DNA of 64,000 nt from Rhodovulum sulfidophilum DSM 1374 (GCF_001633165.1 NZ_CP015418.1:2232001-2296000), one strand, 5' to 3'; positions 26,832 to 36,884 are shown, counted from the first letter of the stretch. Program-made: numbers and translations. The notes: generated from the sequence alone by a model not told the origin.

Positions 26832-29141
26832 TCATTCCTCGACCAGCTGGACGATGGTCACATCGGGCAGTTCCGACAGGTCCATCGAATAGTCCTTGCC
26901 GTAGGAGGGGATCGGCAGATCGGCCTCCTTCAGCTGCCAGCTTTCGGGAAGATCCCAGAACGCCCGGAAATCGCGTTCGAATTTCGGGCCGAGCTTGAAC
27001 GAGGCGGCAAACATCTGTTGGACCTGGGTGCCCGCCTCCTTGGCGAGGATCTTCTCGCGTTCGGCTTTCATCCACTCGCCGGTGGGCACCGACTGGGCCA
27101 GCCGCTCCTGCCGGATCTCGGCGCGGCGGGCCTCGGTCGCGGCCAGATCGGCCACCGCCTGGCCGCGCGCATCCTCGCTCAGCACGACGCCATAGACGTC
27201 ACCGGCAAGCCGGGCGAGCAGGTAGCCGCCATTGACATCGGCTGCCACCGCCTCGGGCTTGCGGTCGAGCGGGTCGCCGAAGCCCGGGCCGCCGCGCATG
27301 TAGTTGAGGTAGAGATCGTAGTCGTCGAACATCTCCTCGGTGGTGATGGCCTGCTTGTCGCGCTTTATCCGGGCGCCTTCCAGCATGCCGTCCCAGACCG
27401 GGTTCTCGGGGTCGGTATCGCCGCCCCAGGGGATCGGCTCGCCCCTGGCGATCTTCTCCTTCAGCCCGGTGTCATGCGCGGCGAAGCGGTAGCCCGAGGC
27501 CGCCGGATAGCCGCCCATCAGCCCCCAGTCCGAGCTGATATGGCCGTTGCCCATGAAGAACATGGTCCAGTCCTTCGCGTTCCAGACCATGCGCAGGCTC
27601 TCGAAGCCGCAGCCGCCGCGATACTTGCCCGCGCCGCCCGACGAGGCCTTGATCTGGCGGCCGAGATAGACCAGCGGCTCGGCCAGTTCCCAGATCTCCA
27701 TGTCGCCCATGTCGCCTTCGGGGTTCCAGATCGCCGCCGCATGGCTGATGCCGTCGCGCACCGCCGAGGCGCCTATCCCGTTGGCCGCGCATTCGAACGA
27801 GTTCACGGCATGGATCTCGTCATACTGGTTGAAGCCGCCGCCCTGGAGCCAGTTCGAGGTATTGGCATTGCCCGCATTGACCTCTTCGAGATAGCCGCGC
27901 CCGAAATAGCTGCGCGAGAGGCCCCGCCAGAGCGCCGTCCAGGACGAGACCAGGAAGTGCCAGCTATAGGCGAAGGCCACGCGCCGGTCGTCGGGGTTCA
28001 TCCAGGTGCCCTTGGGCAGCCGGAACTCGGTCCCGTAGGCAGCGCCGTCATTGATCATCTCGCTCGGGATCAGGCTCTGGGTCATCATCACCCAGATGCC
28101 CGAGGTGAAGCTGACCGAATGGGCGTTGTAGGTATGCCAGCCCCATCGGCTGGAGCCCTCGAAATCGAGCCGCCAGGTCCCGTCCTTGCGGATCGTCATC
28201 TCGGAGGGCGTGTGCATGATCGTGTCGACCTTGGCGAAGTCGGACGGCACCCGCACATCCTCGTGGCTGTAGGGCACGTCGACGAAGCCCACCTGGCGGT
28301 AGGTGCCCGGAATGGTCATCGCCTTGATCCGGTTCTGCAGGCCCAGCCGGCCATGCTCGATCGCCTCGTAGGCGAATTGCCAATAGGATTCGATGCCCTC
28401 GTCGGCGATCACCTCCTCGACCAGCTTGCGGATCATGTGGCAGCCCGCGACCCGGGTGCGTTCGTCGAGCATCCAGTAGCGCGTGGTGCGCACCGCGCGC
28501 TGGCTTTCATGCAGCCAGTCGCGGAACAGCGTGTCGTTCTCGCCGATCTTGCGGCAGGTCACCGAATAGCCGTCGCCGAAGCGCTGGACCTGGCCCGTGG
28601 TCATCGAGCCCGGGCCGACGGCGCCGGTATCGATCACATGGGTCACGCCGCCGACCCAGCCGATCAGCTCGCCCTCGTGGAAGATCGGCACGATGGTGTG
28701 GATGTCGCAGGGATGGACGTTGCCGATCAGGCTGTCATTGTTGCAGAAGATGTCCCGGTCCCTGATGCCGGGATTGGACTCCCATCCGTTCTCGATCATG
28801 TATTTGATCGCGGCCCCCATGGTGCCGACATGGATGATGATGCCGGTCGAGGTCAGGATGCAGTCGCCGGCCGCGTTATAGAGGCTGAAGCACAGCTCGC
28901 CCTCCTGCTCGACGATGGGCGAGGCCGCGATCTTCTTGGCGGTCTCGCGGGCATCGACGACGCCGGCCCTGAGCCGCGAGAACAGCTTGTTGTACTTGAT
29001 CGGGTGATCGTCCCGAAGCTCCATATGGCGCAGCCCGGCATAGTGGCCGCTGCTTTTCGTGGCCTCCATGATCTTGTCGCGGTGCTGCTTGAGGGTCTCG
29101 CCGCCGCGGACGATGCCCTTGATATCGCTCTGGATGTTCAT
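26832..29141 (-). CDS. acxB: Acetone carboxylase alpha subunit (hydantoinase B family)
   Basis: A 769-residue HyuB-family subunit. Distinct stretches include SSGHYAGLRHMELRDDHPIKYN, FCNNDSLIGNVHPCDIHT (metal site region), GCHMIRKLVEEVIADEGIESY and YRGGCGFESLRMVWNAKDW. In characterised acetone carboxylases this subunit carries the Mn2+ site where phosphorylated acetone enolate is carboxylated. Length and motifs match the Xanthobacter and Rhodobacter enzymes. It starts 22 bases after acxA and has a GGGAGGAAACC ribosome site. Confidence 0.93.
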   Translation of the reverse strand: MNIQSDIKGIVRGGETLKQHRDKIMEATKSSGHYAGLRHMELRDDHPIKYNKLFSRLRAGVVDARETAKKIAASPIVEQEGELCFSLYNAAGDCILTSTGIIIHVGTMGAAIKYMIENGWESNPGIRDRDIFCNNDSLIGNVHPCDIHTIVPIFHEGELIGWVGGVTHVIDTGAVGPGSMTTGQVQRFGDGYSVTCRKIGENDTLFRDWLHESQRAVRTTRYWMLDERTRVAGCHMIRKLVEEVIADEGIESYWQFAYEAIEHGRLGLQNRIKAMTIPGTYRQVGFVDVPYSHEDVRVPSDFAKVDTIMHTPSEMTIRKDGTWRLDFEGSSRWGWHTYNAHSVSFTSGIWVMMTQSLIPSEMINDGAAYGTEFRLPKGTWMNPDDRRVAFAYSWHFLVSSWTALWRGLSRSYFGRGYLEEVNAGNANTSNWLQGGGFNQYDEIHAVNSFECAANGIGASAVRDGISHAAAIWNPEGDMGDMEIWELAEPLVYLGRQIKASSGGAGKYRGGCGFESLRMVWNAKDWTMFFMGNGHISSDWGLMGGYPAASGYRFAAHDTGLKEKIARGEPIPWGGDTDPENPVWDGMLEGARIKRDKQAITTEEMFDDYDLYLNYMRGGPGFGDPLDRKPEAVAADVNGGYLLARLAGDVYGVVLSEDARGQAVADLAATEARRAEIRQERLAQSVPTGEWMKAEREKILAKEAGTQVQQMFAASFKLGPKFERDFRAFWDLPESWQLKEADLPIPSYGKDYSMDLSELPDVTIVQLVEE

Positions 29142-29163
29142 GTGGTTTCCTCCCTTTCGCGCG

Positions 29164-31317
29164 TCACAGTTCCTTGAGATGGAACAGCCGGTGTTCGTCG
29201 AGCCAGGTCTCGAACCCGTCCGGCACGACGAAGGTCGTGGCGTCGGATTCGATGATCGCGGGGCCGACGATCTGGTTGCCGGGCAGAAGCGCTTCCATCT
29301 GGTAGAGCCGGGCCTCGACCCAGCGGCCCTTGCGGTAGAACTGCCGCGTGCCGATCCGCGCCTCGCGCGGCGGGGCGGCGTCCTGCAGCTCTTCCTCGGG
29401 GATCTTCGGTTTCGGGATCGGGACGGTGCCGCGCATGATCGCGCCGGTCACCGAATAGCCCAGCTCGGGCGAGCGGGCCGAGGCGGCATAGACCCGGCCA
29501 TAGGTGTCGTTGAAGGTGTCGACCAGCCGGTCCCAGTCATCGGCATTGCCGGCCGAGCCGATCGGGCTTTCGATTTCCAGATCGTTGAGCTGGCCGCGAT
29601 ACTGCATCCGGAAGCCGGGTTGCAGTGCGACCTTGTCGGCGGCATAGCCGTTGCGCTCGAATTCCTCCAGAACCCGCTCGGTCAGCTCGTCCCAGGCGGC
29701 CTGCAGCATCTCGGCCTGGGCGGCCTTGTCGGCCTCATGGGCGTCGGTGTCGATATTGATGTCGAGCGACTTGTCATAGCGGTATTCGAAATCGGCCGCC
29801 GCACAGCCGAAGGCCGAGAAGCCCGCCGCCCAGGCCGGCACGATCACGTCCTCGAAGCCCAGCCCCTCGGTATAGCCATAGGTGTGGACCGGCCCCGCGC
29901 CGCCATAGCTGAAGCAGGTGAAGCTGCCCGGGCTGTAGCCCTTGCCCGAGATCATCGCACGCATGTAGTCGCGAAGCTCGGCATCCAGCAGCTCGATCAC
30001 CCCGGCCGCGGCATCCTCGACCGACAGCCCCAGCGGGTCGGCAAGCTGCACCTTGACCGCGTCCCAGGCGCGCTGCCGGTCGAGCTTGACCTGGCCGCCG
30101 AGGAAGTTGTCGGGGTTCAGATAGCCCAGCACGACATGGCAGTCCGAGACCGAGACCGTGTCGATGCCGCTTTCGGCCCAGCACACGCCCACCCGGTAGC
30201 CCGCGCTGTCGGGGCCGAGCTTGATCGCCTTGGTATAGGGGTCGAGCCGCACGAAGCTGCCCGCGCCCGCGCCGACCGAGTCCATCGCCACCAGCGGCAG
30301 CGACAGCACCAGCCGTGCCATGTCGGGGTCGTTGCGGATGGTCAGCTCGCCTTGCGTGATCAGCGCCACGTCGAAGGAGGTGCCGCCGATATCGGAGCAG
30401 GCGATGTTCCTGTAGCCCAGCTTCTCGCCCAGATACTTGGCGCCGATCACCCCGCCGATCGGGCCCGAGACGATGGTGCGCGCCAGTTCCTTGGCCTTCC
30501 AGGAAATGGTGCCGCCATGGGTCGCCATCACCCGGAAATCGAAGCGCGAGCCGTGATCCTTGAAGGCGCCCGAGATGCCGTGCAGCGTCTGGCGCGAGGG
30601 CTCGGCGGCATAGGCCTCGAGCACGGTGGTATTGGTGCGGTGGGTCTCCTTTCGGACCGGGTAGTAGTCGGTCGAGGCGAAGACCGGGATCGTCTTGCCG
30701 CTGGCCCTGATCTCCTCCTCGACGATGTCGCGGACCCGGCGTTCATGGGTCGGGTTCTTGTAGGAATGCAGAAGCGAGATAACGATCCCCTCGACATCCT
30801 CGGCGATCAGCTCGCGCGCGGCGGTCCGGGCCGTTTCCTCGTTCAGCGGGATCACCACCGTGCCCATCATGTCGATCCGCTCGGCCACGCCCCGGGTCAG
30901 GTCGCGCGGCACCAGCGGATCGTCGTAGTAATGCGTGTTGATGTGGATGCGGTCCTCATAGGCGAAGCCCAGATAGGCCTGGATCGCGCGGCCCATGCGG
31001 TGGAAATCTTCCATCCCGGCATTGACGATCAGCCCGACCCGAAGCCCCTTGCGCTGCACCACCCGGTTCAGCATCGCGGTGCCGGAATAGACCCCGGTCT
31101 GGATGTTGCGCAGCGCGTCCTCGAGCGTGAGGCCCCAGTGTTCGAGCCCCTCGCGGCTGGATTCCAGCAGGCCCTGGGCCTCGTTCGCGGGCGTGGTCTG
31201 CGCCTTGCCCACGACGAAGTCGCCCTCGGCATCGACGAAGAAGGTGTCGGTCATGGTGCCCCCGGCGTCGATGCCGAGCACCTGCACCGACCGCGCGTTG
31301 CGTCCGGTCTGTGTCAT
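29164..31317 (-). CDS. acxA: Acetone carboxylase beta subunit (hydantoinase A family, ATP-binding)
   Basis: A 717-residue HyuA-family subunit with the ASKHA-type phosphate loop VLGIDAGGTMTDTFFV at the N-terminus, GTAMLNRVVQRKGLRVGLI, and IGGTSFDVALI mid-protein. It phosphorylates acetone and bicarbonate with ATP. It is first in acxABC; GGGAGGAAACAC precedes the ATG at 31317. The upstream intergenic region carries a dense array of TGTCCG/CGGACA elements and then acxR on the same strand, so expression is probably acetone-inducible through that regulator. A second HyuA/HyuB role (hydantoin or oxoproline) is unlikely because the acxC subunit is present. Confidence 0.93.
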   Translation of the reverse strand: MTQTGRNARSVQVLGIDAGGTMTDTFFVDAEGDFVVGKAQTTPANEAQGLLESSREGLEHWGLTLEDALRNIQTGVYSGTAMLNRVVQRKGLRVGLIVNAGMEDFHRMGRAIQAYLGFAYEDRIHINTHYYDDPLVPRDLTRGVAERIDMMGTVVIPLNEETARTAARELIAEDVEGIVISLLHSYKNPTHERRVRDIVEEEIRASGKTIPVFASTDYYPVRKETHRTNTTVLEAYAAEPSRQTLHGISGAFKDHGSRFDFRVMATHGGTISWKAKELARTIVSGPIGGVIGAKYLGEKLGYRNIACSDIGGTSFDVALITQGELTIRNDPDMARLVLSLPLVAMDSVGAGAGSFVRLDPYTKAIKLGPDSAGYRVGVCWAESGIDTVSVSDCHVVLGYLNPDNFLGGQVKLDRQRAWDAVKVQLADPLGLSVEDAAAGVIELLDAELRDYMRAMISGKGYSPGSFTCFSYGGAGPVHTYGYTEGLGFEDVIVPAWAAGFSAFGCAAADFEYRYDKSLDINIDTDAHEADKAAQAEMLQAAWDELTERVLEEFERNGYAADKVALQPGFRMQYRGQLNDLEIESPIGSAGNADDWDRLVDTFNDTYGRVYAASARSPELGYSVTGAIMRGTVPIPKPKIPEEELQDAAPPREARIGTRQFYRKGRWVEARLYQMEALLPGNQIVGPAIIESDATTFVVPDGFETWLDEHRLFHLKEL

Positions 31318-31392
31318 GCGTGTTTCCTCCCGTTTCAGCGCCGTCGCGAGGCGCCGTGCCGCCAGAGTAGCGGGCCGGGCCGGGCGCCGGTC

Positions 31393-31558
31393 CTGTCCGG
31401 GCGTCGGGGCGGCGTCCGGACAGCCGGCACGGCCTCGGGGCGTGGCAGGCAGGCGCGTGGCAGGGTATCGGGGCGGGGGGTGTCCGGGGCGCGGGAGCGG
31501 GCTGCCGGACAGGATCTGTCCGGCTGTCCGGACAGGTGTCGGACAGGTTGCGGACAGG
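31393..31558. promoter_or_regulatory. TGTCCG/CGGACA operator array upstream of acxA
   Basis: Nine copies of TGTCCG or its complement CGGACA occur in about 165 bases, 75-240 bp upstream of the acxA start. The core at 31505-31558 holds a perfect inverted repeat CCGGACAG-GAT-CTGTCCGG (31505-31523), an adjoining 12-bp palindrome CTGTCCGGACAG (31524-31535) and then CGGACA at 31529, 31540 and 31551, exactly 11 bp apart. That spacing puts protein copies on one face of the helix. The location suits an upstream activating site for the AcoR/AcxR-type regulator encoded next door. Confidence 0.75.
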
Positions 31559-31617
31559 GGCTGCGGGGACGGGGGCGCGGACGATTCGCCGCTTTCCGGC
31601 GCCCGGTTCTCGGCTGC

Positions 31618-31664
31618 CAGTCCTTGGGGGCCCAGTCCTTGGCGTTCAGCCCTTGGGGGCTCAG
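31618..31664. repeat. Short tandem repeat at the 3' end of acxR
   Basis: Four units beginning CAG, three of them CAG(T/C)CCTTGG plus a G/C-rich end, recur every 14-15 bases (CAG at 31618, 31633, 31647 and 31662). The last unit overlaps the acxR stop codon at 31661-31663. Confidence 0.7.
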
Positions 31665-33511
31665 TTCCCGGGGCGGGCGAGGCCGTAGGCGGCGATCTTG
31701 GTGTAAAGCGTCGAGCGCGCGATGCCGAGCCGCCGGGCGGTTGCCGACATGTTGCCGTCGCTTGCCGCCATCGCCTCGAGGATGCGGGTGCGCTCGTCGG
31801 GCTCGGTCGGCGTGGGCGGTGCCGCCGGATCGCGGATCTTGTCGGGCAGGTCCCCGGTATCGATCACGCCGCGGCCGCAGAACAGCACCAGGGCCTGCAT
31901 GTCGTTCCTCAGCTCGCGCGCATTGCCCGGCCAGGGATAGGCCATCAGCGCCTCTCGCGCGGCCCGGGTCAGCGCCGGGGCCTGGCGTCCGGCTTCGGCG
32001 GCGGCTTCGGCCAGGAAATGCTGGGCCAGCAGCGGAATGTCCTCGGCCCGGTCGCGCAGCGGTGGCAGCCGGAACTGGATCGTCGAGATGCGGTGGAACA
32101 GGTCGCGCCGAAACCTGTTTTCGGCGACATCGCGGGGCAGGTCGCGATGGGTCAGTGCGATCACGCGGAAATCGGAACGATCCGAGGCCGCGCCCCCGGC
32201 CGCCCGGGTCAGCCCGTCTTCCAGAACCCGGAGCAGGAAGGGCTGAACGTCCTCGGGCATCTCGCCGATCTCGTCGAGGCAGAGCGTGCCGCCATGGGCC
32301 TCGGCCACGGCGCCGCCGCCCCGTGGGCCGGTCTGGTCCACGGGTCGATCCGGGGGCTCGAACAGCACGCCCGCGGCGCTGTCGGCGCGCAGCGCGCCGC
32401 AATTGACCGGCACATAATGGCCGTGGCGCCGGGACGAGGCGTCATGGATCGCCCGGGCCAGCAATTCCTTGCCGGTGCCGGTCTCGCCGCTGATCAGCAC
32501 CGGGACATTCGAGGCGGTCACGCAGCGCGCATGTTCGAGCAGCTTCAGAATTGCGGGGTCGGTGCCCAGAAAGGCGTCGAAAGGGTCGCCGCTGGGGGTC
32601 TCTACCGGGCGACGGTGGCCGCGATAGGCGGTCAGCACCATCCCGATCGGCAGGCCGTCGCGACGCAGGATCTCGCTATCCATGCCCGAGAACCGGTCGG
32701 ACATCTCGCCAGCCCAGTCTTCCTCGCCGCGCGCGCCGATGGCGCCGCCCCGGATCGCCTGGTTGGACCAGACCGCGCGGGTGTCGTGCAGAACCGCGCC
32801 GCGCCGGTCGATCAGGATCATATGGGTATTCTGCCAGCGCGCGCGGCGGTCCATGAATTGCTGGTAGAGCGCCTCGCGCTCTTCGCCGATCAGGCGCGCC
32901 AGGGCCTGGGTGATCTCGTCTCCGACCGCCATCGCAAGCGCCATGCTCTGGGGCTGGAACATGTCGGTCTGCCCCGAGATGTCGACGATGCCGCGCACCG
33001 TCCCGTCGACCGGGTCGAGGATCGGCACCGCGGCACAGCTCCAGCGCTGGATCTCTTCGCAGAAATGCTGGATGCCATGGACCAGCGCCGGGCGTCCCGA
33101 GGCCGCGGCGGTGCCGATGGCATTGGTGCCGATGCTGGTTTCCTGCCAGTCGCCGCCGATCTGAAGCCGGTTCTCGCGCCCGGTATCGATCACGCCCCGA
33201 TCGCCCTCGGTTTCGGTGATGACGCAGTCGGGCGAGGCCAGGATCATCATCACGCCGGTATCCTTCAGCATCGCCCGCGCCCGCAAAAGCGCGTTCCGTG
33301 CCAGCCGCCGCAGCTCGGCGGTCTCCTTGCGCGTGCGCGACAGGATCTCGTTGGCGACCTGCGGTGCCGAAATCCTGTCGGGAAGCACCCCGCAATCCCG
33401 CGAGCGCAGCCAGGAGGCCGCGAGATCGGGATCGAGATCCCCCGGCACCAGACCGGTTTCCAGAAAGCGGGCCCAGTCCGCCTTCCGGACAAAATGTCCG
33501 CGCGCGACCAT
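31661..33511 (-). CDS. acxR: AcoR/AcxR-type transcriptional activator without a GAFTGA loop
   Basis: A 616-residue regulator: N-terminal GAF-type sensor (to about 300), AAA+ domain with Walker A GETGTGKE near residue 341 and Walker B LDEIGEMP near 410, RFRRDLFHRI arginine-finger region, and a Fis-type HTH (SATARRLGIARSTLYTKI) at the C-terminus. The family normally contacts sigma-54 through GAFTGA between VNC and the Walker B; here that stretch reads LFEPPDRPVDQTGPRGGGAV, with no such motif. The start at 33511 follows GGGGAGGAGAT; the frame is open further upstream without a better start. It lies upstream of acxABC on the same strand, with an operator array between, and is the probable acetone-responsive activator. 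Confidence 0.85.
   Translation of the reverse strand: MVARGHFVRKADWARFLETGLVPGDLDPDLAASWLRSRDCGVLPDRISAPQVANEILSRTRKETAELRRLARNALLRARAMLKDTGVMMILASPDCVITETEGDRGVIDTGRENRLQIGGDWQETSIGTNAIGTAAASGRPALVHGIQHFCEEIQRWSCAAVPILDPVDGTVRGIVDISGQTDMFQPQSMALAMAVGDEITQALARLIGEEREALYQQFMDRRARWQNTHMILIDRRGAVLHDTRAVWSNQAIRGGAIGARGEEDWAGEMSDRFSGMDSEILRRDGLPIGMVLTAYRGHRRPVETPSGDPFDAFLGTDPAILKLLEHARCVTASNVPVLISGETGTGKELLARAIHDASSRRHGHYVPVNCGALRADSAAGVLFEPPDRPVDQTGPRGGGAVAEAHGGTLCLDEIGEMPEDVQPFLLRVLEDGLTRAAGGAASDRSDFRVIALTHRDLPRDVAENRFRRDLFHRISTIQFRLPPLRDRAEDIPLLAQHFLAEAAAEAGRQAPALTRAAREALMAYPWPGNARELRNDMQALVLFCGRGVIDTGDLPDKIRDPAAPPTPTEPDERTRILEAMAASDGNMSATARRLGIARSTLYTKIAAYGLARPGN
33486..33500. promoter_or_regulatory. 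CGGACA-N3-TGTCCG inverted repeat inside the start of acxR
   Basis: CGGACA AAA TGTCCG lies 11-25 bases into the acxR coding region. It uses the same hexamers as the array upstream of acxA but with a shorter spacer, and could let AcxR control its own gene. Confidence 0.45.
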
Positions 33512-33917
33512 ATCTCCTCCCCAGGGGACCGTGCCCGGTCCCGAATACGTCGTCACGATCTTGCGGCGCAGTCTATCCGTTGCGAGCGAGTCTGGAAAGG
33601 TGGCCTCGCGGGAGGGAAGATCGGCAGGGTGCCGCCGGTTTCGGGGGCGGGGCAAAGAGGATATTCACGGCGCGATATCAGGTGCTAGCGTCGGAGGGCG
33701 ACTCGCGTTGCGCATAGCGCGGGCCGTTGCGGGGTCCGTCCGGGCAGTTCCGGCCGGAGGCCGCCGCAAGACCCTCTGCCGGACTATCCCCCGGCGCTGA
33801 AGGCCTCCGGCTCACCCCCGCCGGAGGCCTTCTTCCGTCAGGACGGTCCGACCGGGGGTCGGGGTTCGGGGGCCGGGCTGGGGGCTCGTCGCGTGCGGCT
33901 GGGACCCGGGCCGGATG
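33512..33917. other. Intergenic region between ilvH end and acxR start
   Basis: About 400 bases with no supportable gene. It contains the acxR promoter region near 33512-33600 and a very strong hairpin near its centre (33799-33832) that probably closes the ilvIH transcription unit. Confidence 0.4.
33799..33832 (-). terminator. Strong hairpin downstream of ilvH
   Basis: GAAGGCCTCCGGC (33799-33811) pairs perfectly over 13 bp with GCCGGAGGCCTTC (33820-33832), eight-base loop. It lies 86 bases beyond the ilvH stop. No U-tract follows on the minus strand. Confidence 0.6.
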
Positions 33918-34478
33918 TCAGGTGCCGCGGGCAAGTGCCGCGACGCCGGTGCGGGCCATCTCGGTCAGGCCGAGCGGACGCATCAGCTCGCCGAAGGCGT
34001 CGATCTTCTGCGGCGTTCCGGTGATCTCGAAGACGAAGCTTTCGAGCGTCGAGTCGACCACGTTGGCGCGGAAGATATCGGCAAGCCGCAGCGCCTCGAC
34101 CCGCTTCTCGCCGGTGCTGGCGACCTTGAACAGCGCCAGTTCGCGTTCGACCGAAGGGCCCTCGACGGTCAGGTCATGGACCTCGTGCACCGGGACGATC
34201 CGGCCGAGCTGGGCCTTGATCTGCTCGATCACCGCCGGGGTGCCGGTGGTGACGATGGTGATCCGGCTCGTGTGCCCGGCATGGTCGACCTCGGCGACGG
34301 TGAGGCTGTCTATATTGTAGCCGCGGCCCGAGAACAGCCCGATGACGCGGGCAAGAACGCCCGCCTCGTTGTCGACGCTCACCGCCAGGGTGTGACGCTC
34401 GCTGACTTCGGCATTGGGGTCGCGCAGCTCATAGGCGGAGTGTTTCGAGGTGCCTTGCTGAATGTTCAGTTGTGCCAT
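33918..34478 (-). CDS. ilvH: Acetolactate synthase small (regulatory) subunit
   Basis: A 186-residue IlvH/IlvN. After a short N-terminal extension the ACT domain begins at ERHTLAVSVDNEAGVLARVIGLFSGRGYNIDSLTV (about residues 27-60), the valine-binding fold that gives feedback inhibition, and the C-terminal domain follows (VESFVFEITGTPQKIDAFGELMRPLGLTEMARTGVAAL-type). The ATG at 34478 (MAQLNIQQG) fits the family; an upstream GTG/ATG at 34499 would add seven residues. It normally lies directly after ilvI; here 381 bases with a hairpin intervene, so the two subunits may be separately regulated. Confidence 0.93.
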   Translation of the reverse strand: MAQLNIQQGTSKHSAYELRDPNAEVSERHTLAVSVDNEAGVLARVIGLFSGRGYNIDSLTVAEVDHAGHTSRITIVTTGTPAVIEQIKAQLGRIVPVHEVHDLTVEGPSVERELALFKVASTGEKRVEALRLADIFRANVVDSTLESFVFEITGTPQKIDAFGELMRPLGLTEMARTGVAALARGT

Positions 34479-34859
34479 GTCCGTACTTCTTGTTCCCAAT
34501 TCCGCCTTGCATGTCCGGAGGGCGCCGTCGCCCCCCGGGTCGTTTTCATTCCGGCGCGCGGGCGGTCAAGACCGGCGCCCGGCCCCGTCCGGGCCCAAAT
34601 GGACATCGGTACTGCCCCGGATCGTGTTCTCGGGTACTGTGCCCGGATGCTTCGGACGAGGACGGAACGGTCCGGCAGAAGGCCCAGCACGTCCCGGGAC
34701 CGGTCCCCGGCCAGCGCCGAGAGGTGCCTCCCGCCGGGGTTCCTGCCGCCCGGACCGCCGTAGCCGCATGGGCCATCCGGGTCCGGCGCTGTCGCGGCCC
34801 TCCTGCCAGCAGGTGGCAGGGGGACTGCGAACAGGAGATCCTTGCGCATGACCGCATCC
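34479..34859. other. Unusual 381-base gap between ilvI and ilvH
   Basis: A minus-strand frame runs through it from about 34850 (MRKDLLFAVPLPPAG...), but its composition (Arg/Gly/Pro-rich), lack of recognisable family and poor ribosome site argue against a gene. A hairpin CCTGCCA-GCAGG-TGGCAGG at 34802-34820 lies 40 bases after the ilvI stop. Confidence 0.4.
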
Positions 34860-36608
<1,749 letters not shown>

Positions 36609-36646
36609 CTTTTCGTTCTCCGTGCTGTCCGCCTGCTTCCGCGCAT

Positions 36647-36673
36647 AAAAAAAGCCCCCGTTGTTGCGGGGGC
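36647..36673 (-). terminator. Attenuator terminator of ilvIH
   Basis: On the minus strand GCCCCCG pairs with CGGGGGC (7 bp, six-base loop CAACAA) and is followed by seven T residues. It lies between the leader peptide and ilvI. A competing pairing is available: GGCGCATGGG at 36671-36680 is complementary to CCCATGCGCC at 36708-36717, overlapping the terminator's 5' arm by three bases. Confidence 0.93.
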
Positions 36674-36699
36674 GCATGGGAAGGACCCTGGGTCCGCCG

Positions 36700-36747
36700 T
36701 TACCGGCCCATGCGCCTGTCTTCCGTCACTACGAGTACGAGCATCAT
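36700..36747 (-). CDS. ilv leader peptide (attenuation)
   Basis: A 15-codon frame encoding MMLVLVVTEDRRMGR and a TAA stop. Five consecutive Leu/Val codons (LVLVV) are the hallmark of a branched-chain leader: a ribosome stalled there for lack of Leu- or Val-tRNA would shift the downstream pairing away from the terminator. GGAG lies ten bases upstream of the first ATG. The stop codon falls in the stem region that pairs with the terminator arm, as expected for ribosome-controlled attenuation. Confidence 0.9.
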   Translation of the reverse strand: MMLVLVVTEDRRMGR

Positions 36748-36784
36748 TGCCGCGGGGCTCCGTCTTGGCGTTGCGTGCGCGGGC

Positions 36785-36813
36785 ACATTAGGTGGCTGTC
36801 CGGAGGGGGTCAA
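36785..36813 (-). promoter_or_regulatory. Sigma-70-type promoter of ilvIH
   Basis: On the minus strand TTGACC (-35, 36813-36808), a 17-base spacer, and TAATGT (-10, 36790-36785). The predicted start near 36778 lies about 30 bases before the leader peptide. Confidence 0.85.
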
Positions 36814-36846
36814 CTGCAAAAAACGCGAATAATCCGTCGCCGAGGC

Positions 36847-36861
36847 CGGAAATATTTTCCG
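36847..36861. promoter_or_regulatory. CGGAAA-TAT-TTTCCG inverted repeat in the ilvI / TRAP intergenic region
   Basis: A perfect 6-bp inverted repeat with a 3-bp spacer sits 34 bp upstream of the ilv -35 element, in an AT-richer patch between the divergent ilvIH and TRAP genes. It may bind a regulator of either unit. Confidence 0.4.
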
Positions 36862-36884
36862 TTTGTTGCGTGGTTCTGTGGGGT

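Noticed and set aside
31318..31380. Possible sigma-54 promoter for acxA
   Set aside because: The best minus-strand match, CGGCACG with a downstream GC, has the wrong spacing and mismatches at key bases.
31103..33688. Long plus-strand open frame of about 860 codons opposite acxA and acxR
   Set aside because: It runs antisense through two well-supported genes and is Arg/Ala/Gly-rich with no recognisable domain; strong third-position G/C bias makes such frames common here.
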